Assembly: GCF_001514285.1 (NCBI RefSeq) | Contig: NZ_KQ949024.1 | Coordinates: 894,446-958,445 of the forward strand | DNA length: 64,000 nucleotides | Direction of reading: 5' to 3' | Origin: Streptomyces sp. DSM 15324 | Lineage (GTDB): Bacteria > Actinomycetota > Actinomycetes > Streptomycetales > Streptomycetaceae | In this document: positions 1 through 8,487 of the stretch, in pieces | Numbering within the stretch: the stretch's first letter is position 1 | How the letters are laid out: every line of letters begins with the position of its first letter | Position numbers and translations under genes: made by a program | The notes under the pieces: generated by a model | The model's input: the letters and a program-made list of their open reading frames with translations, nothing else | What the model was told of the DNA's origin: nothing | The model's database searches: none

Positions 1-244
1 CGCGGTGCGAGGACTCGGCCAGCACATAGGCGCGGCGAAGGGGTTCGAGGTCGGCGTCGGGGTGGTGGGCGCGGTGGGCCTCGACGACATGGCCGATCGC
101 GTCGGGCAGCCGGCCGCGGGCGGGGCTGCCGAGCAGGGCGGCCCGTCCCAGGCGGCGCAGGTCGATCCGGGGCAGGCTGCGCCTGCGGCTCGTGGCGGGC
201 GCTACCGGGCCCGGCATCGCAGGGTTCGTGGCCTCCGCACTCAT
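1..244 (-). CDS. rshA: RelA/SpoT homologue (RSH-type ppGpp synthetase/hydrolase), N-terminal part only
   Basis: The gene runs off the left edge; only its first 81 codons are visible. They begin with a basic, low-complexity leader, then 'RLPDAIGHVVEAHR' and 'RRAYVLAESSHR', which match the start of the HD hydrolase region of bifunctional RSH enzymes (in the family the latter is followed by the histidine-rich HD motif, outside this window). RSH proteins make and degrade (p)ppGpp in the stringent response. The ATG is preceded by a GGAGGTG ribosome binding site at 250-256. Position directly before dapF agrees with the Streptomyces order, where the second RSH gene (rshA, distinct from relA) is found. 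No catalytic residue is in view, so activity cannot be judged. Confidence 0.75.
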   Translation of the reverse strand, partial: MSAEATNPAMPGPVAPATSRRRSLPRIDLRRLGRAALLGSPARGRLPDAIGHVVEAHRAHHPDADLEPLRRAYVLAESSHR

Positions 245-543
245 GGGCACCTCCGGCTGCGTGGACCGGCGGACGGGGTGTCCCAGGGCGGACACGGCTC
301 AGGGGACTTGGCAAAGGTCCCCCGTCCGGGCCGGTGCTTGATGCTACCGAGCCCATCACGTGCGACTGACCGCCTCTCGCCGAGCGTGAAACGGATCACC
401 CATTCGAGCGACGATTCAGGGGTTTACGGTTTTGCGCCACCGGAATCAGGACCGGCCCCCCTTTCGAACGCCTGCCCCTGCCTCAGGTGTACGGTTACCC
501 GCCCCATGAGCGCACAGACCTGCGATACGAAGACGTCATCCCG
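245..543. other. Intergenic region between rshA and dapF
   Basis: About 300 bases without a convincing gene. Near the rshA side there are two short inverted repeats in the would-be rshA leader: GTGTCC/GGACAC around 272-289 and GGGGAC/GTCCCC at 302-322. I see no clear -35/-10 pair. The region probably holds the rshA promoter and the end of the dapF transcript. Confidence 0.4.
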
Positions 544-1413
544 TCAACGAGCCGCGCTTTCAAGCCAGTCGGGGGCGATCTCGCCTGTGGCGACGATCAC
601 TGCGGGTCCGGTCATCTCGATCTCGCCGTCGGGGCGCTCCGTGATCACCAGACGGCCGCCGGGGACGTCCACGGTGTAGGTCGCGGGGGTCCCGGTGACG
701 GCCGGGTCGACGCCGTCCCTGCGGGCCGCGGCCACGGCGACGGCGCACGCGCCCGTGCCGCAGGAGCGGGTCTCGCCGGAACCGCGCTCGTGCACGCGCA
801 GGGCGACGTGCCCGGGTCCGCGATCGACGACGAACTCGACGTTGACCCCGTCCGGGTAGGCGGAGGCCGGGCTGAAGGGCGGCGGGCTGGACAGGTCGCC
901 GGCGTGCGCGAGGTCCTCGACGAAGGCCACGGCGTGCGGATTGCCCATGTTCACGTTCCGTGCGGGCCAGCTGCGCTCGCCGACGCGCACGGTGACCTCA
1001 CCCTCGGGCAGACGCGCCCGGCCCATGCCGACGGTGATGTCGCCGTCCTTGGCGAGGTGCACGCTCTTGACGCCCCCGCGCGTGGCGACGGAGATGTCCC
1101 CCTCGGGGACGAGGTCCGCGTGCTGGAGGTAGCGCGCGAAGACCCGCACGCCGTTGCCGCACATCTCCGCGATCGAGCCGTCGCCGTTGCGGTAGTCCAT
1201 GAACCACTCGGCCTCGGCCGCCATGTCCTTCGCCTCAGGGTGCGTGGCGGACCGCACGACGTGCAGCAGCCCGTCGCCGCCGATGCCCGCGCGCCGGTCG
1301 CACAGCGCGGCGACAGCGGTCGCGGGGAGGTCGATGACGTTCTCCGGGTCCGGGACGATCACGAAGTCGTTCTCGGTCCCGTGCCCCTTGAGGAAGGCGA
1401 TCCGCGTGCTCAT
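544..1413 (-). CDS. dapF: Diaminopimelate epimerase
   Basis: 289-residue cytoplasmic enzyme interconverting LL- and meso-diaminopimelate, for lysine and peptidoglycan synthesis (Streptomyces walls use LL-DAP). Both catalytic cysteines of this cofactor-independent racemase fold are visible: one in 'EMCGNGVRVFARY' in the N-terminal half and one in 'SCGTGACAVAV' in the C-terminal half. The N-terminal 'KGHGTENDFV' and 'NMGNPHAV' motifs are also family hallmarks. The ATG at 1413 is chosen because it opens the conserved 'MSTRIAFLKGHGT' start; in-frame upstream codons encode nothing conserved. Length is normal. It sits between rshA and a small membrane protein gene on the same strand. Confidence 0.95.
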   Translation of the reverse strand: MSTRIAFLKGHGTENDFVIVPDPENVIDLPATAVAALCDRRAGIGGDGLLHVVRSATHPEAKDMAAEAEWFMDYRNGDGSIAEMCGNGVRVFARYLQHADLVPEGDISVATRGGVKSVHLAKDGDITVGMGRARLPEGEVTVRVGERSWPARNVNMGNPHAVAFVEDLAHAGDLSSPPPFSPASAYPDGVNVEFVVDRGPGHVALRVHERGSGETRSCGTGACAVAVAAARRDGVDPAVTGTPATYTVDVPGGRLVITERPDGEIEMTGPAVIVATGEIAPDWLESAAR

Positions 1414-1502
1414 TCCTCGATCGTACGGCGTGCGTACGACACCCGGCGCACGCGTGCGTGCCGAGGTCCGGGGCACGCTCGTGACGCGCGCGTGAACTCC
1501 GC

Positions 1503-2069
1503 TCAGCGCAGGCGCGCCACGCGCCACACGGCGAGGACGGCCACCACGGCGACCAGGACGACGTACGCCAGGACGACCCGCCAGTCCGGGCGGTGACCGG
1601 ACCCGCGCGCGGGGAGGCCTGGCCACGTGTAACCGACGCGACGGGCGGCCATCATGCCCCAGCCGGCCGCGCAGGAGCAGATGAGCAGCCCCAGCATCGC
1701 GATCACGGCCCCGCTGTCGCCGAAGTCGAAGGCGAGCGGGAACGCGAACATCAGGGAGCCGGTCGCGGACAGGGCGACGATCGGAGCGAGCTGCCAGATC
1801 CGCAGCCGGCGCTGGGGGCGCAGCTCGACCTCGACCTCGGGCCCGCTCGCGAACATCTCCTCGGGCTCGGGACCGTCGTCGGTCACCCCGCCGCCCTGGG
1901 TGTCGTCCACCACGTCGGGATCCACCGCGTCGGGGCTCACCGCGTCGGGGCTCACGGCGTCGGGGCCCACCGCGTCGGGAAGGGCGCGCCCGTCCCGGGG
2001 CTCCGGTTCCCCGCGCTCGGGGGTGAGGCCCTCGGTGCCTTGTGCGGTGTCACGAGGGCCGGCCTCCAT
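1503..2069 (-). CDS. Small membrane protein with an acidic repeat-bearing N-terminus
   Basis: 188 residues. The N-terminal half is acidic and low in complexity, with about five copies of a pentapeptide of type D-A-V-x-P encoded by 15-bp DNA repeats near 1918-1980. The C-terminal half holds three hydrophobic segments ('LAPIVALSATGSLMFAFPLA', then 'VIAMLGLLICSCAAGWGMM', and a last one in 'VVLAYVVLVAVVAVLAVW'), so it should lie in the membrane with the repeat tail probably cytoplasmic. The ATG at 2069 is preferred over one at 2141 because a GGGAGGG ribosome binding site lies 9 nt upstream. A gene of this type sits between miaA and dapF in streptomycetes; no function is known to me. The repeat number is likely to vary between strains. 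Confidence 0.7.
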   Translation of the reverse strand: MEAGPRDTAQGTEGLTPERGEPEPRDGRALPDAVGPDAVSPDAVSPDAVDPDVVDDTQGGGVTDDGPEPEEMFASGPEVEVELRPQRRLRIWQLAPIVALSATGSLMFAFPLAFDFGDSGAVIAMLGLLICSCAAGWGMMAARRVGYTWPGLPARGSGHRPDWRVVLAYVVLVAVVAVLAVWRVARLR

Positions 2070-2177
2070 CGCCACGCGCCCTCCCAACTCGGACTCCACT
2101 TGGTCGATCGAAGCTCGATGATGGCACGGCACCGGAGGCACGGATGACGGCCTGGGCGTCCCGATGCCATGACGTGA

Positions 2178-3116
2178 TCAGGCTGTAACCGGTCGTTCCA
2201 CCAACGCCAGCGCGAGCTCCGGAAGTTTGGTGAGATCCGCCGCAGCCCCACTCAACCAGTGCACCCGCGGATCGCGCCTGAACCATGAATCCTGACGGCG
2301 CGCGAAGCGCTTGGTGGCACGGACGGTCTCGGCGCGCGCCTCGGCGTCCGTGCACTCCCCGGCGAGCGCGGCGAGGACCTGCTGGTAGCCGAGCGCGCGC
2401 GACGCCGTACGCCCCTCGCGCAGGCCTTGCGCCTCCAGAGTGCGGACCTCGTCCACGAGCCCGGCGTCCCACATGCGGTCGACCCGGCGGGCGATGCGCT
2501 CGTCGAGTTCGGGGCGTGCCACGTCAACCCCGATCTGGACGGTGTCGTAGACCGAGTCATGACCCGGCAGGTTTGCCGTGAACGGGCGGCCGGTGATCTC
2601 GATGACCTCAAGGGCGCGCACGATACGGCGGCCGTTGCTGGGCAGGATCGCCTGGGCGGCCTCGGGGTCGGCGGCGGCCAGCCGGGCGTGCAGCGCACCG
2701 GAGCCGCGCAGGGCCAGCTCCTCCTCAAGCCGGGCGCGGACCGCGGGGTCGGTGCCGGGAAACTCCAGGTTGTCGACGGCGCCCCGGACGTACAGCCCGG
2801 AGCCGCCGACGAGGACCGGCCAGCGGCCCTCGGCGAGCAGGGCGTCGATCCGGGCGCGGGCCAGCCTCTGGTACTCGGCGACGGAGGCGGTGACGGTGAC
2901 GTCCCAGATGTCGAGGAGGTGGTGCGGAACTCCGGCCCGTTCCCCGGGGGTCAGCTTGGCGGTGCCGATGTCCATCCCTCGGTAGAGCTGCATGGAGTCG
3001 GCGTTGACGACCTCGCCGCCGAGGCGTTGGGCGAGGAAGACGCCCAGATCGGACTTTCCGGCCGCGGTCGGTCCGACGACGGCGATGACGCGGGGGGTGG
3101 GGGCTGCGCTGCTCAC
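2178..3116 (-). CDS. miaA: tRNA dimethylallyltransferase
   Basis: 312-residue enzyme that transfers the dimethylallyl group from DMAPP to N6 of adenosine-37 in tRNAs reading UNN codons, the first step of ms2i6A formation; MiaB, encoded at 5316-6845, does the second. The P-loop '[13 protein letters not shown]' is near residue 15. The family motifs '[18 protein letters not shown]' and '[10 protein letters not shown]', the substrate loop '[12 protein letters not shown]', and the C-terminal '[11 protein letters not shown]' and '[15 protein letters not shown]' segments follow in order. I chose the GTG at 3116 because it directly precedes the P-loop strand; longer in-frame extensions are unconserved. 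Confidence 0.95.
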   Translation of the reverse strand: MSSAAPTPRVIAVVGPTAAGKSDLGVFLAQRLGGEVVNADSMQLYRGMDIGTAKLTPGERAGVPHHLLDIWDVTVTASVAEYQRLARARIDALLAEGRWPVLVGGSGLYVRGAVDNLEFPGTDPAVRARLEEELALRGSGALHARLAAADPEAAQAILPSNGRRIVRALEVIEITGRPFTANLPGHDSVYDTVQIGVDVARPELDERIARRVDRMWDAGLVDEVRTLEAQGLREGRTASRALGYQQVLAALAGECTDAEARAETVRATKRFARRQDSWFRRDPRVHWLSGAAADLTKLPELALALVERPVTA

Positions 3117-3266
3117 CGCACCAGTCTCCCAAACCGCCGGGGGCGCCCTCGAAGGTGTTGCGCGCCGGAGGCGTGGGGCGTCGCCGGGGGCAGGGCGGGA
3201 TGCCTTCCGCGCGGGTACCGTATGGGTTGGTATGGGCGTTTCGGTACCTGTGAGGGAAGGTGGCCC

Positions 3267-3539
3267 ATGGGTCTCTTGCACAATCTGAAGGTCAGGCTCG
3301 CCCCGGCCAAGGGCAAGGTCTCGCACCTCGCCCACGAGCACGGGCACAAGGTCACGCACGGTCTCGACAAGGCGGCGAAGGTCGTCGACGAGAAGACCAA
3401 GGGCAAGTACACCGACCGGATCCACACGGGCACCGACAAGGCCAAGGGGGCCGTGGACCGGCTCGCGCACAAGGACGAGCCGCCGACGGGCGGTGGCGAC
3501 AGGTTCACCCCGCCGCGCACCCCTCCGCCGGCCTCCTGA
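3267..3539 (+). CDS. Small basic protein of the Rv0909/MT0933 antitoxin-like family
   Basis: 90-residue, lysine- and histidine-rich protein ('[19 protein letters not shown]', '[15 protein letters not shown]') with a proline-rich tail. The repeated helical K/A pattern recalls the Rv0909-like antitoxin family, which is often found in actinobacteria without an obvious toxin partner. No toxin gene is adjacent: the neighbours are divergent miaA and the convergent dioxygenase-like gene. The ATG at 3267 follows a GGGAAGG ribosome binding site. A 7-bp inverted repeat (GGTACCG/CGGTACC) lies upstream at 3214-3248. The family call is tentative; a small DNA- or RNA-binding protein is also possible. Confidence 0.6.
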   Translation: MGLLHNLKVRLAPAKGKVSHLAHEHGHKVTHGLDKAAKVVDEKTKGKYTDRIHTGTDKAKGAVDRLAHKDEPPTGGGDRFTPPRTPPPAS

Positions 3540-3549
3540 CCCCGCCCCG

Positions 3550-4266
3550 CTAGGACCAGGCCGCGACCACGTACCCCACTCCGTACGGCGCGTCCTCGTA
3601 CAGGAGCGCGCCGCCGAGCCCGGCGTTCTCGGCGGCGCCCGCGAGGACCTGCCAGGGGGCCCGGCCGGCGGCCTTCAGCGTCTGTGCCAGCCCGGCGTCG
3701 AGTGACTTCAGCGCGCCGACGTCCGCGGTGCCCAGTGCCCGGGCGACCTCCGCGTCGAAGGGGGCGGCGCGCTCGTCGAGGTAGCCGGGCGCCTTCAGGG
3801 TCCGGCAGGCGCTCGCATCGCCCATGACGAGCAGCGCGACACGTCCGGCCCCGGCGCCCAGCTCTCTGCCCGCCTGGACGCACCGCTCGGTGGGCAACGG
3901 TTCACCCACCCCGAGTCCCTCGACGGGGGCGGCGGCCCAGCCGGTCCGTTCCAGCAGCCAGGCGGCGACGGCGAGCGAGGGCGGGAGTTCGCGCGCCGAG
4001 GGGGCGTCGGCGTCCGGCCGACCGAGCCGTACCGTCACGTCCACCCCGAAGCCGCTGAACGAGCCGCGCGCGCCCTCCGGATGCGGGCCGCGTCCCGCCT
4101 CCTCGGCGGGCCCGACGACATAGAGCCGGTCCGGCCGGGCGGCCGCGAGCACGGCCAGCGCCGCGGAGCAGGCGGCACGCGCCGCGTCCAGCTCGGGCGC
4201 GGCGCCCGCGGCGACCTCGGGCACGAGCAGCGGCGGACAGGGGCAGACGGCTGCGGCGACAAGCAT
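3550..4266 (-). CDS. Class III extradiol dioxygenase-like (LigB-fold) protein
   Basis: 238 residues. The opening '[19 protein letters not shown]' and the later '[13 protein letters not shown]' and '[14 protein letters not shown]' segments fit the actinobacterial proteins related to the B subunit of class III ring-cleaving dioxygenases. True members bind iron through two histidines near the N-terminus; here the early histidine positions seem replaced by cysteine-proline, so catalytic activity is doubtful. Chromosomal position between miaB and miaA is typical, and no aromatic catabolism genes are nearby. The ATG at 4266 lies 4 nt from a perfect palindrome that occupies the place of the ribosome binding site. 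Confidence 0.7.
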   Translation of the reverse strand: MLVAAAVCPCPPLLVPEVAAGAAPELDAARAACSAALAVLAAARPDRLYVVGPAEEAGRGPHPEGARGSFSGFGVDVTVRLGRPDADAPSARELPPSLAVAAWLLERTGWAAAPVEGLGVGEPLPTERCVQAGRELGAGAGRVALLVMGDASACRTLKAPGYLDERAAPFDAEVARALGTADVGALKSLDAGLAQTLKAAGRAPWQVLAGAAENAGLGGALLYEDAPYGVGYVVAAWS

Positions 4267-4269
4267 GCT

Positions 4270-4288
4270 CGGCAGGGTAACCCTGCCG
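4270..4288. promoter_or_regulatory. Perfect 9-bp inverted repeat at the start of the LigB-like gene
   Basis: Arms CGGCAGGGT and ACCCTGCCG with a single central base, ending 3 nt before the start codon at 4266. In RNA it would fold over the translation start region; in DNA it could be an operator. No better ribosome binding site is visible for the gene. Confidence 0.4.
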
Positions 4289-4396
4289 CACCCGGCACCT
4301 GGTCCGAGGCGTCGGTGCAACTCGACCGGCATCAGGCTTGGCCCATACGGCCGCGTGTGCCGACCGCGGGGTCTGCCGCACCTTTCTCGGGCGGCT

Positions 4397-4665
4397 TGGG
4401 CTAGAGGGGCCGGCCTGGAGGGGGCCGGGTTGGAGGGATCCGGGCTGGAGGGGCTCAGGCTGGAGGGATCCGGGCTGGAGGGGCCCGGGTTGGAGGGGGC
4501 CGGCCGGAGGGGCCCGGGCTGGAGGGGCCCGGGCTGGAGGGGCCCGGGCTGGAGGGGCCCGGGCTGGAGGGGCCCGGGCTGGAGGGGCCCGGGCTGGAGG
4601 GGCCCGGGCTGGAGGGGCCCGGGTTGGAGGGGCCCGGGTTGGAGGGGTCCGGCCGGAGGGGCTGG
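4397..4665. repeat. 15-bp tandem repeat array, about 18 copies
   Basis: The unit is GGGCTGGAGGGGCCC. The central copies (about 4516-4620) are identical, while the flanking copies diverge by one to three bases, the usual picture of an array that expands from its middle. Each unit junction forms a GGGCCCGGG palindrome. Confidence 0.9.
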
Positions 4666-5027
4666 TGGTGGCCGGGGCTGCGGAGGCGGAGCACGACGCA
4701 GCCGGGGCGGGTTGACGGCGGCCGGACTGGGAACCCCCACCGGCCTAACCGGCCCGAGGCCCCTCCCCAGGTCTGCCGTGCGCGGACATCGGCAGACAGC
4801 ACCGAACTCGGGGGACCTGCCGCGGTCGGGGGTCGTGCCCTGGACGGGGCAGGTCCGGCCAGGGTCGGGTCCCAACTGGGGTCGTGTCCTGGGTGGGGGG
4901 ATCCCGGCCGGCCCCAGGACCCAGGCGAGGGGGCAGTCCTCGCCCAAGATCGGGCCCGAGGCAGAGGGGGCTGATCCCCGGCCAAGGTCGGGCCCAGGGC
5001 GGGCCAGGTCCCGACCAAGGACAAGTC

Positions 5028-5160
5028 CCGGACCGGACAAGCCCCCGCCAGGTTCACATTCCGGACCGGAGAGGCCCCCCGCCAGGGTCAGATTCCCGAC
5101 CGGGGTGGCACCGCCAGGGTCAGATTCCTGACCGGACACGCCCCGCCAGGGGCAAGTCCC
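5028..5160. repeat. Degenerate tandem repeat, about 33 bp, four copies
   Basis: Four imperfect units built as C-C-G-A-C-C-G-G, a variable part, then CGCCAGG and an AGATT-like end. They start near 5029, 5061, 5095 and 5127. The array is separate from the 15-bp array and closer to the 3' end of miaB. Confidence 0.6.
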
Positions 5161-5315
5161 CGACGGCGGAGCAGGTCCGGGCCCACGTCAGGCACCGGCC
5201 AAGGTCAGCAACCTGGGTGGGAGGCACGCCCGGCGGCCGGGGTCAGGCTCCAGACGAGGGCCGCAGGCCCCTGACGGAGGGGCTGGCGTCTTTCAGGGGC
5301 GAGGCCTCGGCAGCG

Positions 5316-6845
5316 TCAGTCGCACCCGCACGCGTTGCCGGCGGGCACCGGCTCAGGGGCTGGGGCGCCGATCTTGGGGAGGCCCAGCATGACGCCGGCC
5401 GGCTTGGTGGCCTTCTCGGCGTTGCGCTTCTCCCACGCGTCACCCGCGCGCGTGCGGCGCACGGCGAGGACGGCGCCCTCAGCGAGGAGGTGGTGCGGGG
5501 CCGCGTAGGTGATCTCGACCGTGACGACGTCGCCGGGGCGGACCTCCTGGTCGGGCTTGGTGAAGTGGACCAGGCGGTTGTCGGGGGCGCGGCCGGAGAG
5601 CCGGTGCGTGGCGCCGTCCTTGCGGCCCTCGCCCTCGGCGACCATCAGCTCCAGGGTGCGGCCGACCTGCTTCTTGTTCTCCTCCCAGGAGATCTCCTCC
5701 TGAAGGGCGACGAGACGCTCGTAGCGCGCCTGGACGACCTCCTTGGGGATCTGGTTCTCCATGGTCGCGGCCGGGGTTCCGGGACGCTTGGAGTACTGGA
5801 AGGTGAAGGCCTGCGAGAAGCGCGCCTCACGGACGACGTGCAGGGTCTGCTCGAAGTCCTCCTCGGTCTCGCCGGGGAAGCCCACGATGATGTCGGTGGT
5901 GATCGCCGCGTGCGGGATCGCCGCCCGCACCTTCTCGATGATCCCGAGGTAGCGGTCCTGCCGGTAGGAGCGGCGCATGGCCTTCAGGACCGGGTCGGAG
6001 CCGGACTGGAGCGGCATGTGGAGCTGGGGCATCACGTTCGGGGTCTCCGCCATGGCCGCGATCACGTCGTCGGTGAAGTCGCGGGGGTGGGGGGACGTGA
6101 AGCGGACGCGCTCCAGGCCCTCGATCGTGCCGCAGGCGCGCAGCAGCTTGCTGAAGGCCTCGCGGTCGCCGATGTCGGAGCCGTAGGCGTTGACGTTCTG
6201 GCCGAGCAGGGTGATCTCGGAGACGCCCTCGCCGACCAGGGCCTCGATCTCGGCGAGGATGTCGCCGGTGCGGCGGTCCTTCTCCTTGCCGCGCAGGGCC
6301 GGGACGATGCAGAACGTGCAGGTGTTGTTGCAGCCGACGGAGATCGACACCCAGGCCGCGTACGCGCTCTCGCGGCGCGTCGGCAGGGTGGAGGGGAAGG
6401 CCTCCAGGGACTCGGCGATCTCGACCTGGGCCTCCTCCTGCACGCGCGCGCGTTCCAGCAGGATCGGCAGCTTGCCGATGTTGTGCGTGCCGAAGACGAC
6501 GTCCACCCAGGGCGCCTTCTTCACGATGGTGTCCTGGTCCTTCTGCGCGAGACAGCCGCCGACCGCGATCTGCATGCCGGGACGGGAGGCCTTCTTCGGC
6601 GCGAGGCGGCCGAGGTTGCCGTACAGCCGGTTGTCGGCGTTCTCCCGGACCGCGCAGGTGTTGAAGACGACGACGTCCGCGTCCCCGTCGGAACCCTCGG
6701 GGGCGCGGACATAGCCCGCCTCCTCCAGCAGGCCGGACAACCGCTCGGAGTCGTGGACGTTCATCTGGCACCCATAGGTGCGGATTTCATAGCTCTTGGG
6801 TGCTGGAACGTCCACTGCGAGGCTCCGGTCGCTGCTGCTGGTCAT
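5316..6845 (-). CDS. miaB: tRNA-2-methylthio-N6-dimethylallyladenosine synthase
   Basis: 509-residue radical-SAM methylthiotransferase that adds a methylthio group to i6A37 in tRNA. Domains in order are the N-terminal UPF0004 part with three cluster cysteines ('TYGCQMN', 'NTCAVREN', 'GGCLAQK'), the radical-SAM core with CxxxCxxC in 'GCNNTCTFC', and a C-terminal TRAM domain ('[10 protein letters not shown]...'). It acts on the product of MiaA. The gene is preceded by a minus-strand zinc-ribbon gene's 3' side across a short divergent-looking gap. The tail ends in 'NACGCD', a cysteine-bearing extension that is not part of the catalytic core. Confidence 0.95.
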   Translation of the reverse strand: MTSSSDRSLAVDVPAPKSYEIRTYGCQMNVHDSERLSGLLEEAGYVRAPEGSDGDADVVVFNTCAVRENADNRLYGNLGRLAPKKASRPGMQIAVGGCLAQKDQDTIVKKAPWVDVVFGTHNIGKLPILLERARVQEEAQVEIAESLEAFPSTLPTRRESAYAAWVSISVGCNNTCTFCIVPALRGKEKDRRTGDILAEIEALVGEGVSEITLLGQNVNAYGSDIGDREAFSKLLRACGTIEGLERVRFTSPHPRDFTDDVIAAMAETPNVMPQLHMPLQSGSDPVLKAMRRSYRQDRYLGIIEKVRAAIPHAAITTDIIVGFPGETEEDFEQTLHVVREARFSQAFTFQYSKRPGTPAATMENQIPKEVVQARYERLVALQEEISWEENKKQVGRTLELMVAEGEGRKDGATHRLSGRAPDNRLVHFTKPDQEVRPGDVVTVEITYAAPHHLLAEGAVLAVRRTRAGDAWEKRNAEKATKPAGVMLGLPKIGAPAPEPVPAGNACGCD

Positions 6846-6910
6846 GCCTCAAGGGTAGGTGGTCGCGCGGGAGCCCCGCCCCGGCCCTTTCACCGTCGCT
6901 CGACCGCCCC

Positions 6911-7171
6911 TCAGGTCTCGATCACGGCGTCGCATTCGGGGCAGACCACGGACTCGTGTTCCGACGGGTACCAGCGCGCTCCCTGGTGCTCCGAGGGCTG
7001 CCGGCGGGCCCGCACCATGGCGAAGGTGTCCTTACCGCACAGGGTGCGGGGCCCGGTGGTACCGGGTGTGCCGGGGGCGGCGGGGGCCGCGTGCACCCTG
7101 CGGACGTGGGATTCCGCGCCACCGGGTGCGGCCGCCGGGTTCTCTACTTCGTAGACAACGATCTCGCTCAT
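6911..7171 (-). CDS. Small zinc-ribbon-like protein
   Basis: 86 residues. A cysteine in 'RTLCGKDTF' and a CPEC pair in 'VVCPECDAV' near the C-terminus suggest a small metal-binding ribbon, though only three cysteines are visible, so a histidine ('PSEHES' or 'PSEHQ') would have to supply the fourth ligand. The middle is alanine/proline-rich. The ATG at 7171 follows a GAGGAACC ribosome binding site. Function is unknown to me. It lies between miaB and a PP2C phosphatase gene on the same strand. Confidence 0.65.
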   Translation of the reverse strand: MSEIVVYEVENPAAAPGGAESHVRRVHAAPAAPGTPGTTGPRTLCGKDTFAMVRARRQPSEHQGARWYPSEHESVVCPECDAVIET

Positions 7172-7308
7172 GTCCGTACCGGTTCCTCGATGAGGGAGAG
7201 CACATGGCCCGCCGGGGCGGTGAACCACGCGATCAGCGGACCGCCACCACGGAGAAGGCCCTTGTGGCCCTTGTCGCAGGCCTGCCTCCGAGGCGTGTCG
7301 GCGGTCGT

Positions 7309-8160
7309 TCAGCCCCAGGCCCCGGAGGCGTCCGGGATCCCACCGTCCTCACCGTCCTCACCGTCCTCACTGCTCGCCCCGGACGCCCTGGACGCCCCGG
7401 ACACCCCGTCCGCCCCGTCCTCAGCGACCCGTACGACCGCGAGCGTGATGTTGTCGGGGCCGCCGGCGGCGATGGCGGACTTCCACAGTTCGAAGGCGGC
7501 GCGGACGTCGTCGTACTCCCGCATCACCTCGTCGAGCGTCTCGTCCGGCACGGCGTCGCTGAGGCCGTCGGTGCAGATGAGGTAACGCTCGCCGGGGGCG
7601 AGGGGCACGGTCGACACATGGGGGTGCACGGGGCGGTGGGTCAGGGAGCCGCCCAAACACTGGGTGACCAGGGAGGTGATGTGCCGGCCGGGGCCGAGCG
7701 GCGGGCTGTCGTCCACGCTGACCCGGCGCAGCCCGTCGGGCGAGGCCGCGTAGACCCGGCTGTCGCCGACGTTGAACACCAGCGCCGAGCCCGGCCGTAC
7801 GACGACTCCGGCGACCGTGGTCCCCATGCCGGCCAGGTCGTTCTCCGGGTCGCCGGCGGCCTCGTACACGGCTCGGTTGCAGGCGCTCAGGGCGTCGCGG
7901 ACGGCGTCCTCGCCGGTCAGGAGCGTGCCGACGGCCGCGATCCGGCGGGCGACGAGGGCGCTGGCCACGTCGCCGCCGGGATGTCCGCCGAGCCCGTCGG
8001 TGACGGCGGCGACCAGGGGGGTGCCGAGCGGGAACACCAGGGTCTGCGGGTTCTCGGTGACGGTGGCGCACAGGGTCCAGGGCCCCACCACCAGGCTGTC
8101 CTCGTTGCGTTCACGGAGCAGCCCGGGATGGCTGAGCGCGCTGACGGCGACGTACGGCAC
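7309..8160 (-). CDS. PP2C-family serine/threonine protein phosphatase
   Basis: 283 residues. All metal-binding motifs of PPM phosphatases are present: 'RERNEDS' near residue 17, 'VTDGLGGHPGGD' near 54, 'GMGTTVAGVVV', 'NVGDSRVY', 'CTDGLSDAV' and the closing 'GGPDNITLAVV'. It should dephosphorylate Ser/Thr-phosphorylated proteins in the cytoplasm; no transmembrane segment follows. The C-terminal 30 residues are a Ser/Glu/Asp/Gly repeat tail encoded by 9-bp DNA repeats (7345-7375). The start is the GTG at 8160. An in-frame ATG at 8220 is separated from it by a TGA, so a 17-codon mini-ORF ends 6 nt before the GTG. The partner kinase is not in the window. Confidence 0.9.
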   Translation of the reverse strand: MPYVAVSALSHPGLLRERNEDSLVVGPWTLCATVTENPQTLVFPLGTPLVAAVTDGLGGHPGGDVASALVARRIAAVGTLLTGEDAVRDALSACNRAVYEAAGDPENDLAGMGTTVAGVVVRPGSALVFNVGDSRVYAASPDGLRRVSVDDSPPLGPGRHITSLVTQCLGGSLTHRPVHPHVSTVPLAPGERYLICTDGLSDAVPDETLDEVMREYDDVRAAFELWKSAIAAGGPDNITLAVVRVAEDGADGVSGASRASGASSEDGEDGEDGGIPDASGAWG

Positions 8161-8487
8161 GGGACGTCACCGCCGGGCCCGGTCGCCACTGCCGTCGCCG
8201 CTGCCGGTCTGGCCGGTCATGTCTCCAGCGTAGGCGGCTTGCGGGAGGTTTCCACCGGTCGCGCGGCCGGGCTTCCGTCCCGCCGCCGGCGCCACTGAGT
8301 CGATCTTGCCGGGGGTGAGGTCGGGACCGTACTCCCCGGCTTCCGGGCCCCGCCGTGACACTCGCGGACCGGGTTTGATCAACTTGGCTCGCTCTTTAGG
8401 TCGTTGAACGGTGAAATTGGCAGGAAACCGCCGGTGAGAATGTGTGAAAGGGGTTTCGTACGAGAACGGGAACGATAGGTTCCCAGC
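8161..8487. other. Divergent intergenic region between the two phosphatase genes
   Basis: 327 bases. On the minus strand it includes the 17-codon in-frame ORF (8220 down to 8167) just upstream of the PP2C start. On the plus strand the last 100 bases are AT-richer than the surroundings (from about 8380), which fits a promoter for the SpoIIE-type phosphatase gene, but I could not assign a sigma-factor class. Confidence 0.4.

Larger units (their letters stand above)
4289..5315. other. Repeat-rich non-coding gap between the LigB-like gene and miaB
   Basis: About 1 kb without a convincing gene on either strand. Open frames run through it only because the GC-rich repeats lack stop codons; their products are pentapeptide repeats with no ribosome binding site. 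It contains the 15-bp array at 4397-4665, a degenerate stretch at 4700-5030, and the roughly 33-bp array at 5028-5160. Confidence 0.6.

Noticed and set aside
5..1596. Plus-strand open frames opposite rshA and dapF
   Set aside because: They are antisense shadows of high-GC genes; dapF on the other strand has all its catalytic motifs.
3425..3440. TTGTCGGTG motif inside the small antitoxin-like gene (minus strand)
   Set aside because: It is within coding sequence and has no TAnnnT at the required distance.
3267..3539. Toxin-antitoxin module
   Set aside because: Only the antitoxin-like protein is present; no plausible toxin gene lies next to it on either strand.
4265..5139. Long open frames on both strands through the 15-bp repeat array, giving pentapeptide-repeat proteins
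   Set aside because: The 15-bp unit has no stop codon in any frame, all frames give repeats, and no ribosome binding site or conserved flank is present. They are by-products of the array.
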